Notes: generated by a model not told the origin, from the letters alone. DNA of 64,000 bases from Pseudomonas sp. BGr12 (GCF_030272895.1 NZ_JALRNF010000005.1:1-64000), one strand, 5' to 3'; positions 50,172-59,743 are shown, numbered from the stretch's first letter. Made by a program: numbers and translations.

Positions 50172-51131
50172 GTGACCGACCGCGCCCCTCGCCCTTCGCC
50201 GCCAGACCCGGCTGCCTGCGACAGTGCCATGGATGAGGCGCTGGACTGGCTGATCCGCCTGCAATGCGCCAGCGCCGAAGACACCCGCGCCTTCGAAGCC
50301 TGGCTCGAAGCCAACCCGGCCAATGCCCAGGCCTATGTCGACGCCGAAGCCCTCTGGCAAGGCGATACTCTGCGCCAGGCCGCCAGCCAGCTGGCCCAAA
50401 CCCGCCGCCCTTCGCGCCTGGCACGCCTGCGTCCGCACTGGAAGCCCCTGGCCGCCGCCGCGGTGCTGCTGGTCGGCGTGTTTACCGTCGGCAACCTGCC
50501 CATGCGCCTGCAGGCCGATCACCTGACCGTGATCGGCGAACGCCAGCGCCTGCAACTGGACGACGGCTCGCGGGTGCTGCTCAACACCAACTCGGCCTTC
50601 TCCAGCGACATCGATGCCCGCCAGCGTGTGGCCCGCCTGTACCAGGGCGAAGCTTTCTTCGAGGTTCCCGCCGGCCAGACCCAGCCGCTTGAGCTGCGCG
50701 CCGGCCCGGTGCGCGCCAGTGTCCGCGACAGCGACTTCGCCGTGCGCTACCTCGACGGTGAAGCCCAGGTCCGGGTGCAACGCGGCGACGTCGACCTGCA
50801 GGCCAGCAGCGACCAGCGCATCCGCCTGTCCAGCGGCGACAGCATCCGCGTCGGCCCCAATGGCTTCGGCCAGCGCGAACGGGTCGATACGCAAAAGGAC
50901 CTGGCCTGGGTCCAGGGCCGGCTGGTCTTCGAGAACTGCCCGCTCAACCAGGTATTGGCCGAACTGCGCCGCTACTACCCGGGCCTGATCATCTCGCGCA
51001 ACGAGCGCCTGGAGCAGGTGGCGGTGACCGGCAACTACCGCCTGGACCAGCCGGTGGAAACCCTGCGCGCCCTGGCCCACATCACCTCGGCCCAGCTGCA
51101 CGAGTTCCCTGCCGTGGTCATCATCAACTGA
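50172..51131 (+). CDS. FecR-family anti-sigma regulator
   Basis: A 319-aa inner-membrane regulator. A cytoplasmic sigma-binding DUF4880 domain (ALDWLIRLQ, AFEAWLEANPANAQAY; about residues 15-60) precedes one membrane segment (PLAAAAVLLVGVFTV, about 95), a periplasmic FecR domain (ERQRLQLDDGSRVLLNTNS onwards) and a C-terminal STN-like region. It passes the signal from the receptor to the ECF sigma. A GTG start at 50172 with AGGA upstream is used; the frame from 50112 has no such site. Confidence 0.92.
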   Translation: MTDRAPRPSPPDPAACDSAMDEALDWLIRLQCASAEDTRAFEAWLEANPANAQAYVDAEALWQGDTLRQAASQLAQTRRPSRLARLRPHWKPLAAAAVLLVGVFTVGNLPMRLQADHLTVIGERQRLQLDDGSRVLLNTNSAFSSDIDARQRVARLYQGEAFFEVPAGQTQPLELRAGPVRASVRDSDFAVRYLDGEAQVRVQRGDVDLQASSDQRIRLSSGDSIRVGPNGFGQRERVDTQKDLAWVQGRLVFENCPLNQVLAELRRYYPGLIISRNERLEQVAVTGNYRLDQPVETLRALAHITSAQLHEFPAVVIIN

Positions 51132-51247
51132 GCTGAAGTTTTTTTACGCGATTCCCTGAGGCGATTCGTCTCGTTATAGCCAATGCAACTGATTCTTATT
51201 TTTGAATCAGCCATACCTATAACTTCGCGCGACAGGGAGCGCTTTCG

Positions 51248-53842
51248 ATGTCCACTGGTTTTGCTCGTCGGTCTTCAGCCACTTCATCCAACCCGGCCCG
51301 CAGCCGTTGCACGCTGTCGCTGCTGACCCTGGCCCTGCTCGCCAGCGGTGCCTGCAGCCTGCCGGCCCTGGCGGCAGAGCCCGCCCAGGCCAGTGCGCCA
51401 CGCATGGGTGACTACCGCTTTGCGATCGCCCAGCAACCGCTGGTCTCGGCCCTCAACGCCTTTACCGCCGTGACCGGCTGGCAGGTCGGCCTCTCGGCCG
51501 AACTGGCCGAAGGCGTAGCCTCTCCCGGCGTGCAAGGCTCGCTCAAGCCCGAAGCTGCGCTGCAACGCCTGCTGCTCGGCACCGGCCTGAGCTATCGCAC
51601 CCTGGGCGTCGGCAACGTGGTGATCGAACGTAGTGCCTCCAGCGCCATCGCCTTGCAGCAGATCACCGTAACCGCCACCCGCAGCGCCCAGGAGGTCAGT
51701 CAGGTGCCCAGCACCGTCACGGTCCAGACCCGTGAACAGCTCGACCGCCAGAACGTCAACACCATCAAGGACCTGGTGCGCTACGAGCCCGGCGTATCGG
51801 TCAGCGGCACCGGCCAGCGCAGCGGCCTGAACGGCTACAACATCCGTGGCATCGACGGTGAGCGGGTGCTGACCCAGATCGACGGCGTGTCCATCCCCGA
51901 CAGCTTCTTCTTCGGCCCCTACGCCCAGACCCAGCGCAACTACGTCGACCCGGAAATCGTCAAGCGCGTGGAGATCCTCCGCGGTCCAGCCTCGGTGCTG
52001 TACGGCAGTAACGCCATCGGTGGTGCGGTCAGCTACTTCACCCTCGACCCCGACGACATCATCAAGCCCGGCCAGGACGTCGGCGCACGCCTGAAAACCG
52101 GCTACAGCTCGGCGGACGAGAGCTGGCTGAACTCGGCCACGGTGGCCGGGCGCCAGGGCGACGTCGACGGCCTGCTGCACCTGAGCCAGCGCAACGGCCA
52201 TGAAACCGAGTCCTACGGTAGCCACGGCGGCACCGGCCTTGCGCGTACCGAGGCCAACCCGGAAGACGTACGCACCACCAACATCCTGGCCAAGGCCGGC
52301 TGGAACTATGCCGACGATTCGCGCCTGGCCCTGACCTACGAGAAATACAAGGACGACCGCGACCTCGACCAGAAGAGCGCCGTGGGCGGGCCGTTCATCC
52401 CCGGTTTCGGCGCCATGAATTCCTACCGCGACCGCACCGGCAACGACACCGTGACCCGCGAGCGTTTCGGCATCAACCACGAGTTCGCCCTGGGCAGCCT
52501 GCTGGCCGACAACATGAAGTGGAGCCTGAACTACCAGATCGGCAAGACCGACCAGCGTACCGACGAGCTGTACTTCGCCTCGGGCCGCCAGGTGTTTCGC
52601 GATCGCCAGACCACCTACAAGGACCGCCAGTGGCTGTTCGATGCGCAATTGGACAAAGCCTTCGCCATCGGTGAAACCGATCACCTGCTGACCTACGGCA
52701 CCACCCTCAAGCACCAGAAGGTCACCGGTTCGCGCAGCGGCACCGGCACCTGCCTGAACGTGGGCGGCGCCTGCCGCGCCATCGGCCAGATCAGTGTCAA
52801 CGACAGCCAGGCCCTGGTCAGCGACTTCCCCGATCCGACCGTCAACACCTACAGCCTGTTCGCCCAGGATGAGATCCGCTGGAACCAGTGGACCTTCCTG
52901 CCCGGCCTGCGCTACGACTACACCCAGCTCAAGCCGCACATGACCGACGAATTCCTGCGCGGCGTCGGCGCCACGAGCGCCGACCCGGTCGACGACAGCG
53001 AGAAAACCTGGCACCGGGTATCGCCCAAGTTCGGCCTGACCTATGCCTTCGACGAACACTACACCTGGTTCGGCCAGTACGCCGAAGGCTTCCGTACGCC
53101 AACGGCCAAGGCCCTGTACGGCCGCTTCGAGAACCCCGGCCTGGGCTACAGCGTGCGCGGCAACTCCGACCTTGAGCCGGAAAAGAGCAAGAGCTACGAG
53201 ACCGGCCTGCGCGGCAACTTCGACGCCGGCAACTTCGATGTGGCGGTGTTCTATAACAAGTACCGCGACTTCATCAACGAAGACGCCGTGCAGGGCAGCA
53301 ACCTGGGCCAGACCTTCGAGGCCAACAACATCAAGCACGCCACCATCAAGGGCGCCGAGGTCAAGGGCCGCTTGAACCTGGATCACTTCGGCGCAGCGCA
53401 AGGCCTGTACACCCAGGGCTCGGTGGCCTATGCCCGGGGCCGCAACGACGACACCGGCCAGCCGCTCAACAGCGTCAACCCGCTGACTGCCGTGCTGGGC
53501 CTGGGCTATGAGCAGGCGCAATACGGTGCGCAGTTGAACTGGACTCTGGTCAAGCGCAAAGACCGGGTCGACGACACCACCTTCTTCGCCCCCGATGGCA
53601 CCAGCAAGCAGTTCCGCACACCGGGTTACGGCGTGCTGGACCTTGCCGGTTTCTACAAGGTCAACGACGACGTCACCATCAACGCCGGGCTGTACAACCT
53701 GACCGACAAGAAATACTGGCAGTGGGATGACGTGCGCGGCTACGACGGCCTTGGCGAAGCGGCGGTGACCGCACCGGCCAACCTCGACCGCCTGACCATG
53801 CCGGGACGTAACTTCGCCATCAACCTGGTCTGGGATATCTAA
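51248..53842 (+). CDS. TonB-dependent heme/hemoprotein receptor with signalling domain
   Basis: An 864-aa outer-membrane receptor: signal peptide (cleavage near LPALAAEP), an N-terminal secretin/TonB signalling (STN) domain (FAIAQQPLVSALNAF to NVVIE, about 57-135) that contacts the FecR protein, a plug (TREQLDRQNVNTIKDLVRYEPGV, RVEILRGPASVLYGSNAIGG) and a 22-strand barrel with a FRTPTAKALYG motif of hemoglobin/heme receptors. Adjacent heme oxygenase supports heme as substrate. The 116 bases before it must hold the ECF promoter; I see a CGTCTC near 51168 but no convincing -35. Confidence 0.92.
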   Translation: MSTGFARRSSATSSNPARSRCTLSLLTLALLASGACSLPALAAEPAQASAPRMGDYRFAIAQQPLVSALNAFTAVTGWQVGLSAELAEGVASPGVQGSLKPEAALQRLLLGTGLSYRTLGVGNVVIERSASSAIALQQITVTATRSAQEVSQVPSTVTVQTREQLDRQNVNTIKDLVRYEPGVSVSGTGQRSGLNGYNIRGIDGERVLTQIDGVSIPDSFFFGPYAQTQRNYVDPEIVKRVEILRGPASVLYGSNAIGGAVSYFTLDPDDIIKPGQDVGARLKTGYSSADESWLNSATVAGRQGDVDGLLHLSQRNGHETESYGSHGGTGLARTEANPEDVRTTNILAKAGWNYADDSRLALTYEKYKDDRDLDQKSAVGGPFIPGFGAMNSYRDRTGNDTVTRERFGINHEFALGSLLADNMKWSLNYQIGKTDQRTDELYFASGRQVFRDRQTTYKDRQWLFDAQLDKAFAIGETDHLLTYGTTLKHQKVTGSRSGTGTCLNVGGACRAIGQISVNDSQALVSDFPDPTVNTYSLFAQDEIRWNQWTFLPGLRYDYTQLKPHMTDEFLRGVGATSADPVDDSEKTWHRVSPKFGLTYAFDEHYTWFGQYAEGFRTPTAKALYGRFENPGLGYSVRGNSDLEPEKSKSYETGLRGNFDAGNFDVAVFYNKYRDFINEDAVQGSNLGQTFEANNIKHATIKGAEVKGRLNLDHFGAAQGLYTQGSVAYARGRNDDTGQPLNSVNPLTAVLGLGYEQAQYGAQLNWTLVKRKDRVDDTTFFAPDGTSKQFRTPGYGVLDLAGFYKVNDDVTINAGLYNLTDKKYWQWDDVRGYDGLGEAAVTAPANLDRLTMPGRNFAINLVWDI

Positions 53843-53865
53843 CGGCACACACATTGCGCCCCCCT

Positions 53866-53984
53866 GTAGCCGCTGCCGAGGTACGAGGCTGCGATCGACT
53901 GCAAAGCAGTCGCAATCCAGTCACCCCGGCGATCCAGCGCTGCGACCGCTTTGCGGTCGATCGCAGCCTGTCGGCAGCGGCTAC
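53866..53984. repeat. Palindromic repeat, same family as the mltF-tadA array units
   Basis: Outer arms gtagccgctgccga and its inverse tcggcagcggctac, second arms ggctgcgatcg / cgatcgcagcc, and inner hairpins GACTGC-aaa-GCAGTC and CGACCGC-ttt-GCGGTCG. Single copy between the receptor and heme oxygenase genes. Confidence 0.88.
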
Positions 53985-54081
53985 AACGAGGCGTTCAAGA
54001 CCGTTGCTCGCACTTTTTTTACTCTCGCACCCCTGCTTGTTCGTCTAGTTACCAGGCCCGCCCATTTCGCAAGGAATCACC

Positions 54082-54690
54082 ATGACCGCCACCACCGAAC
54101 GCGCCGCCCTGCGCTCACAGCGCCTGAACCAGCTGACCCACGCCCCGCATACCGAACTGGACGCCCTGGTCAAATCCCACGCGCCATTCGAAACCCGCGA
54201 AAGCTTCGCCCGTTTCGTGGTCGCCCAGTACCTGTTCCAGAACGAACTCAAGGCGCTGTACAACGACCCGGCGCTGATCGCCATCGTCCCTGACCTGGCC
54301 GAACGCTGCCGGGCCGAGCAGGCCGCCCTGGACCTCGCCGATCTCGACACCGCCCTGCCCGAACCCTTTGCCGGTACGTTGCAGAACCCGAGCCTGGGTC
54401 AAGCCATGGGCTGGATCTTCGTCTCCGAAGGCTCCAAGCTCGGTGCCGCCTTTTTGATCAAGCGCGCCGTGGCACTGGGTCTCTGCGACAGTTTCGGTGC
54501 CCGCCACCTGGGCGAGCCGGCCGGTGGCCGCGCCGAGGGCTGGAAGCAGTTCACCCGAATCCTCGACGGCCTGGAGCTGAGCGCCGAAGAAGAGGCCAAG
54601 GCCGAACAGGGTGCGGTCGCCGCCTTCGAGCGCTTCACCCAGTTGCTCAAACACGCCTACGCGACTGCGCCTAAAGCCGAACTGGCCTGA
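54082..54690 (+). CDS. Biliverdin-producing heme oxygenase (PigA/HemO-like)
   Basis: A 202-aa cytoplasmic enzyme that opens heme to biliverdin, CO and iron. It has the helical fold of bacterial heme oxygenases: TLHAPHTELD-type region LTHAPHTELD with probable proximal H23, and the distal-helix segment GWIFVSEGSKLGAAFL. It completes the heme system: receptor imports heme, this enzyme releases iron. It lies 239 bases after the receptor, separated by a palindromic repeat, and so may have its own promoter. Confidence 0.93.
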   Translation: MTATTERAALRSQRLNQLTHAPHTELDALVKSHAPFETRESFARFVVAQYLFQNELKALYNDPALIAIVPDLAERCRAEQAALDLADLDTALPEPFAGTLQNPSLGQAMGWIFVSEGSKLGAAFLIKRAVALGLCDSFGARHLGEPAGGRAEGWKQFTRILDGLELSAEEEAKAEQGAVAAFERFTQLLKHAYATAPKAELA

Positions 54691-54749
54691 TCCGCGCTAC
54701 CCGGTTACCCTCGTGGCAACCGGGTACCACCCGTGCCAACGACGAGCCC

Positions 54750-55181
54750 ATGACCCGCCCTCCTGCCTCGAAACTCTCCCGCCTGCTGTACGGCCTCCTG
54801 GCCTACGTCAGCCTGGCCATCGGCCTGGTCGCCATCGTCGTGCCCGGGCTGCCCACCACCGAATTCATTCTGCTCGCCGCCTGGGCCGCCACCCGCAGTT
54901 CGCCACGCCTGAGCGCCTGGCTGGAGCATCACCGGCTGTTCGGTCCGATCCTGCACAACTGGCGCAACGGCAAGGTCATTCAGCGTCGAGCCAAGGTCAG
55001 TGCTACGGTCAGCATGCTGCTGTGCGCCAGCCTGATGCTGGTGTTCCTGGAACATCGCTGGCCGGTGTTTCTCGCCATCGGCGGCATGACCCTGGGTAAC
55101 CTGTGGATCTGGTCACGACCGGAAGCCATGAGCCCGCAGATTGCCCGCGATAGCGTTCAAAGGGTCAACAGGCCACTGTAG
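54750..55181 (+). CDS. YbaN/DUF454 family inner-membrane protein
   Basis: A 143-aa membrane protein with the DUF454 motif VPGLPTTEFILLAAWAATRSSPRL and hydrophobic segments near 13-35 and 90-125. Family function is unknown; members often sit next to heme or iron genes, as here 59 bases after heme oxygenase. Its 3' end overlaps the convergent antiporter gene by 25 bases. Confidence 0.88.
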   Translation: MTRPPASKLSRLLYGLLAYVSLAIGLVAIVVPGLPTTEFILLAAWAATRSSPRLSAWLEHHRLFGPILHNWRNGKVIQRRAKVSATVSMLLCASLMLVFLEHRWPVFLAIGGMTLGNLWIWSRPEAMSPQIARDSVQRVNRPL

Positions 55182-56584
55182 AGGCTGTATGCCGCCACCC
55201 CCGCCCCTACCAGCACAGCTGCGAAGATCAGCTTCTCCCAGTGGGTGAACAGGGTCTGGCCCTGCTCGTGCTTGGCGCGGGCGAAAAGGATCACCCCGGG
55301 CGCATACAACAAAGCCGACAGCAGCAGGTACTTCAGGCCACCCGCATACAGCAGCCAGATCGCATAGACCAGCGCGACCCCGGCAATCAGCAGGTCCTTG
55401 CGCCGCGCTCCGCCCTGCCCGCCATAGGTCTCGCCCCGCACCGCCAGCAGCACGGCATAGGCCGCCGACCACAGGTAGGGCACCAGGATCATCGACGACG
55501 CCAGGTAGATCAGGCTGGTGTAGGTGCCGGCCGAGAACAGGGTGATCAGCAGGAACAGCTGGATCATGCAGTTGGTCAGCCACAGGGCATTGGCCGGCAC
55601 GTGGTTGGCATTTTCCCGTGCCAGGAAGCGCGGCATGGTCTGGTCGCGGGCGGTGGCGAACAGGATTTCGGCGCACAGCAAGGCCCAGGACAGCAAGGCA
55701 CCGAGCAGCGAGATCGCCAGGCCAATGCTGATCAGCAGCGCCCCCCAGGGCCCGACGATATGCTCCAGCACCGAGGCCAGCGACGGATTCTGCAAGGCGG
55801 CCAGCTCCGGCTGGGTCATCACCCCCAGCGACAGCACGTTGACCAGCACCAGCAAGGCCAGCACGCCGATAAAGCCGATCACCGTGGCCCTGCCCACGTC
55901 CGAGCGGTGCTGCGCGCGGCCGGAGTAGACACTGGCGCCCTCGATGCCGATGAACACGAACACCGTCACCAGCATCATGTTGCGCACCTGGTCGAGTACG
56001 CTGCCGAACTGCGGATTGCTCAGCCCCCAGATGTCGCGGGTGAAGATGTCGGCGCGAAAGGCCACCGCGGCGATGACGACGAACATCAGCAACGGCACGA
56101 TCTTGGCCACCGTGGTCACCTGGTTGATGAACGCCGCCTCCTTGATCCCGCGCAGCACCAGGAAATGCACGGCCCACAGCAGCAATGAGGCGCAGGCAAT
56201 GGCGATCGGCGTGTTGCCCTCGCCGAAGATCGGAAAGTAGAAACCCAGGGTGCTGAACAGCAACACGAAGTAGCCGACGTTGCCCAGCCAGGCGCTGATC
56301 CAGTAGCCCCAGGCCGACGAGAAGCCCATGTACTCGCCAAAGCCGGCCTTGGCGTAGGCATACACCCCCGAGTCGAGTTCGGGCTTGCGGTTGGCCAGGG
56401 TCTGGAACACGAAGGCCAGGGCCAGCATGCCCACCGCCGTGATCCCCCAGCCGATCAGCACCGCCCCCACGTCGGCCCGAGCGGCCATGTTCTGCGGCAA
56501 GGAGAAAATCCCACCACCGATCATCGAGCCGACCACCAGCGCGATCAACGCGCCCAGGCGCAGTTTCTGTCCAGGTTCGGACAT
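55157..56584 (-). CDS. Arginine/ornithine antiporter-like basic amino acid transporter (ArcD paralogue)
   Basis: A 475-aa APC transporter with about 12-13 membrane segments. It is the same length as ArcD at 57027 and highly similar along its full length (both have LRLGAL-ALVVGSMIGGGIFSLPQ and GFSSAWGYWISAWLGNVG). It may exchange arginine for ornithine or move a related cationic compound. It faces away from the arc operon and lacks the ANR-type promoter on its own side, so it may be expressed under other conditions. Its end overlaps the DUF454 gene. Confidence 0.88.
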   Translation of the reverse strand: MSEPGQKLRLGALIALVVGSMIGGGIFSLPQNMAARADVGAVLIGWGITAVGMLALAFVFQTLANRKPELDSGVYAYAKAGFGEYMGFSSAWGYWISAWLGNVGYFVLLFSTLGFYFPIFGEGNTPIAIACASLLLWAVHFLVLRGIKEAAFINQVTTVAKIVPLLMFVVIAAVAFRADIFTRDIWGLSNPQFGSVLDQVRNMMLVTVFVFIGIEGASVYSGRAQHRSDVGRATVIGFIGVLALLVLVNVLSLGVMTQPELAALQNPSLASVLEHIVGPWGALLISIGLAISLLGALLSWALLCAEILFATARDQTMPRFLARENANHVPANALWLTNCMIQLFLLITLFSAGTYTSLIYLASSMILVPYLWSAAYAVLLAVRGETYGGQGGARRKDLLIAGVALVYAIWLLYAGGLKYLLLSALLYAPGVILFARAKHEQGQTLFTHWEKLIFAAVLVGAGVAAYSLYSGLLTL

Positions 56585-57026
56585 GCGAATCCCCTTGTTG
56601 TCTCGTGTTTGTAACCTCAGCGGTACACCCTGAGTTAAATATATACCTGGCGTCGGTGTTTATAAATATTACGTCTTTAGGATCATAGTCCTCATAACTA
56701 TGGCGTCTATGACTGGACGAACTAAATGGTGAGTTTTGTGCACTCTTTCATCACCTTCAAGCAAATAAGAAAAATTCTCGTCAAAAATTTGCTAATCCTG
56801 TGAAACGGACTAGCTTCAATTCTCGCAGCCTGTCAGAGCGTTTGCTCTAAAACACCATGGAGGTGCCTGCTTTCAAGGCCTGCAGTATCGCCGTCGGCAT
56901 GCTCCGGGAGGCTCTTTCAGTCACTGATTTGCAATGGAATGCCCCATGAACTGATCTGAATCAGCATATGAATACGTTGCTGGAATTAATCTGGCCACAT
57001 CTCTTCTCCTGGTATGGAGTTATTCA
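56585..57026. other. 442-base divergent regulatory region between the two antiporters
   Basis: AT-richer than its surroundings. It holds the ANR-type arc promoter at its right end (listed separately) and a palindrome CATAGT-cctcata-ACTATG at 56684-56702. No small gene or RNA gene is recognised. Confidence 0.7.
56951..56992 (+). promoter_or_regulatory. ANR-dependent arc operon promoter
   Basis: CTGATCTGAATCAG (56951-56964) matches the FNR/ANR pattern TTGAT-N4-ATCAA at the central positions. A -10-like TAATCT lies at 56987-56992, which puts the start site near 56999 and the box centre at -41.5, the class II activation position. Arginine deiminase genes are ANR-activated in Pseudomonas. Confidence 0.8.
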
Positions 57027-58454
57027 ATGTCAGACGCTCCCGGAAAACTACGACTCGGTGCGCTGGTTGCACTTGTAGTCGGCTCGATGATCGGCGGCGG
57101 GATCTTTTCGCTGCCACAAAACATGGCTGCCAGCGCCGATGTCGGTGCTGTTCTGATCGGCTGGGGCATCACCGCCATCGGCATGCTGACCCTGGCCTTC
57201 GTGTTCCAGACCCTGGCCAACCGAAAGCCGGACCTTGATGGCGGGGTGTACGCCTACGCCAAGGCCGGATTCGGCGATTACATGGGCTTTTCATCGGCCT
57301 GGGGGTACTGGATCAGTGCCTGGCTCGGCAACGTCGGTTACTTCGTCCTGCTGTTCAGTACCCTGGGCTATTTCTTCCCGATCTTCGGCGAGGGCAACAC
57401 CCCGGCCGCCATCATCGGCGCCTCGGTGCTGCTGTGGGCCGTGCACTTTCTGGTACTGCGCGGCATCAAGGAAGCGGCCTTCATCAACCTGATCACCACG
57501 GTGGCCAAGGTCGTACCCCTGGCGCTGTTCATCCTGATCGCCCTGTTCGCCTTCAAACTGGACATTTTCACCGCCGACATCTGGGGGACCATGAACCCGG
57601 ACCTGGGCAGTGTGATGAACCAGGTGCGCAACATGATGCTGGTCACTGTCTGGGTGTTCATCGGTATCGAGGGTGCGAGCATCTTCTCGGCGCGGGCAGA
57701 AAAGCGCTCTGACGTGGGTAAGGCCACGGTCATCGGTTTCATCACCGTGCTGCTGTTCCTGGTCCTGGTCAACGTGCTGTCGCTGGGCATCATGACTCAG
57801 CCTGAGCTGGCCAAACTGCAGAACCCGTCGATGGCCGCCGTGCTCGAACACGTGGTCGGTCACTGGGGCGCAGTACTGATCAGCGTCGGTCTGATCATCT
57901 CGCTGCTCGGTGCCCTGCTCTCCTGGGTACTGCTGTGCGCCGAGATCATGTTCGCCGCAGCCAAGGACCACACCATGCCGGAGTTCCTGCGCCGCGAGAA
58001 CGCCAACCACGTGCCGGCCAACGCCCTGTGGCTGACCAACGCCATGGTGCAGATCTTCCTGATCATCACCCTGTTCTCGGCCAGTACCTACCTGTCGCTG
58101 ATCTACCTCGCCACCTCGATGATCCTGGTGCCTTACCTGTGGTCGGCGGCCTATGCCTTCCTGCTGGCATGGCGCAGCGAAACTTATGAACAGGCCCTGG
58201 CCGAACGCAAGAAAGACCTGATCATCGGCGGCATCGCTCTGGTCTACGCGATCTGGCTGCTGTATGCCGGTGGCGTCAAATACCTGCTGCTCTCGGCCCT
58301 GCTCTATGCCCCTGGCGTGATCCTGTTCGCCAAGGCCAAGCGCGAGGTCGGCCAACCGATTTTTACCAACGTGGAGAAGTTGCTCTTCGCCGCCGTAGTC
58401 ATCGGCGCCCTGGTGGCTGCCTATGGCTTGTACGACGGCTTCCTGACCCTGTAA
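57027..58454 (+). CDS. arcD: Arginine/ornithine antiporter
   Basis: ArcD exchanges external arginine for internal ornithine, at no energy cost, feeding the arginine deiminase pathway. A 475-aa APC inner-membrane protein with about 13 membrane segments; SMIGGGIFSLPQNMA holds the unwound substrate helix. First gene of arcDABC with tggagt upstream of ATG 57027; arcA follows 32 bases after its stop. Its paralogue lies divergently 442 bases away. Confidence 0.95.
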   Translation: MSDAPGKLRLGALVALVVGSMIGGGIFSLPQNMAASADVGAVLIGWGITAIGMLTLAFVFQTLANRKPDLDGGVYAYAKAGFGDYMGFSSAWGYWISAWLGNVGYFVLLFSTLGYFFPIFGEGNTPAAIIGASVLLWAVHFLVLRGIKEAAFINLITTVAKVVPLALFILIALFAFKLDIFTADIWGTMNPDLGSVMNQVRNMMLVTVWVFIGIEGASIFSARAEKRSDVGKATVIGFITVLLFLVLVNVLSLGIMTQPELAKLQNPSMAAVLEHVVGHWGAVLISVGLIISLLGALLSWVLLCAEIMFAAAKDHTMPEFLRRENANHVPANALWLTNAMVQIFLIITLFSASTYLSLIYLATSMILVPYLWSAAYAFLLAWRSETYEQALAERKKDLIIGGIALVYAIWLLYAGGVKYLLLSALLYAPGVILFAKAKREVGQPIFTNVEKLLFAAVVIGALVAAYGLYDGFLTL

Positions 58455-58486
58455 CCCCCGTATTCGAAACTTGGAGGAAATGAACC

Positions 58487-59743
58487 ATGTCCACGGAAAA
58501 AGTTAAGTACGGCGTACACTCCGAAGCCGGCAAACTGCGTAAAGTGATGGTCTGCTCCCCGGGCCTGGCGCACCAGCGCCTGACGCCGAGCAACTGCGAC
58601 GAGCTGTTGTTCGACGACGTCATCTGGGTCAACCAGGCCAAGCGTGACCACTTCGATTTCGTCACCAAAATGCGTGAACGCGGCATCGAAGTGCTGGAAA
58701 TGCACAACCTGCTGACCGATATCGTTGCGCAACCTGATGCGCTGAAATGGATCCTCGACCGCAAGATCACCTCCGACACCGTCGGTATCGGCCTGACCAA
58801 CGAAGTACGCAGCTGGATCGAAGGCCTGGAACCACGCAAGATCGCCGAGTTCCTGATCGGCGGCGTGGCCGGTGAAGACCTGCCTGAGAGCGAAGGCTCC
58901 GGCGTGATCAAGATGTACCGCGACTACCTGGGCCACTCCAGCTTCCTGCTCGACCCGCTGCCCAACACCCAGTTCACTCGCGACACCACCTGCTGGATCT
59001 ACGGCGGTGTGACCCTGAACCCGATGTACTGGCCAGCGCGACGTCAGGAAACCCTGCTGACCACCGCCATCTACAAGTTCCACCCCGACTTCACCGGTGC
59101 CGAGTTTGAAGTCTGGTACGGCGATCCGGACCAGGACCACGGCAAGGCCACCCTCGAAGGCGGTGACGTCATGCCGATCGGCAATGGCGTGGTCCTGATC
59201 GGCATGGGCGAGCGTACCTCGCGTCAAGCCATCGGCCAGCTCGCCCAGTCGCTGTTCGCCAAGGGCGCGGTGGAGAAAGTCGTGGTCGCCGGTTTGCCGA
59301 AGTCCCGTGCAGCGATGCACCTGGACACCGTGTTCAGCTTCTGCGACCGCGACCTGGTCACGGTCTTCCCGGAAGTGGTCAAGGAAATCGTGCCGTTCGT
59401 CATTCGTCCGGACAGCAGCAAGCCATACGGCATGGACGTGCGCCGCGAGAACAAATCGTTCATCGACGTGGTCGCCGAGTCGCTCAACCTGAAGAAACTG
59501 CGCGTCGTCGAAACCGGTGGCAACAGCTTCGCCGCCGAACGCGAACAGTGGGACGACGGTAACAACGTGGTGGCTGTGGAGCCAGGTGTGGTCATCGGTT
59601 ATGACCGCAACACCTACACCAACACCCTGCTGCGCAAGGCAGGCGTCGAGGTCATCACCATCAGCGCCGGCGAACTGGGCCGTGGCCGTGGCGGCGGCCA
59701 CTGCATGACCTGCCCGATCGTTCGCGACCCTATCGATTACTAA
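58487..59743 (+). CDS. arcA: Arginine deiminase
   Basis: ArcA hydrolyses arginine to citrulline and ammonia. The 418-aa pentein-fold enzyme has [12 protein letters not shown], the [23 protein letters not shown] segment and the catalytic C406 in GGGHCMTCP near the C-terminus, as in the P. aeruginosa enzyme. A strong ribosome site (ggaggaaatg) precedes the start. Confidence 0.98.
   Translation: MSTEKVKYGVHSEAGKLRKVMVCSPGLAHQRLTPSNCDELLFDDVIWVNQAKRDHFDFVTKMRERGIEVLEMHNLLTDIVAQPDALKWILDRKITSDTVGIGLTNEVRSWIEGLEPRKIAEFLIGGVAGEDLPESEGSGVIKMYRDYLGHSSFLLDPLPNTQFTRDTTCWIYGGVTLNPMYWPARRQETLLTTAIYKFHPDFTGAEFEVWYGDPDQDHGKATLEGGDVMPIGNGVVLIGMGERTSRQAIGQLAQSLFAKGAVEKVVVAGLPKSRAAMHLDTVFSFCDRDLVTVFPEVVKEIVPFVIRPDSSKPYGMDVRRENKSFIDVVAESLNLKKLRVVETGGNSFAAEREQWDDGNNVVAVEPGVVIGYDRNTYTNTLLRKAGVEVITISAGELGRGRGGGHCMTCPIVRDPIDY

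Noticed and set aside
51132..51247. ECF sigma promoter for the heme receptor
   Set aside because: A CGTCTC near 51168 could be a -10 but I could not find a matching -35 at correct spacing, so it is not listed as a feature.
51284..53854. 856-codon open frame antisense to the heme receptor
   Set aside because: Shadow of the receptor gene; composition typical of antisense frames in GC-rich DNA and no recognisable motif.
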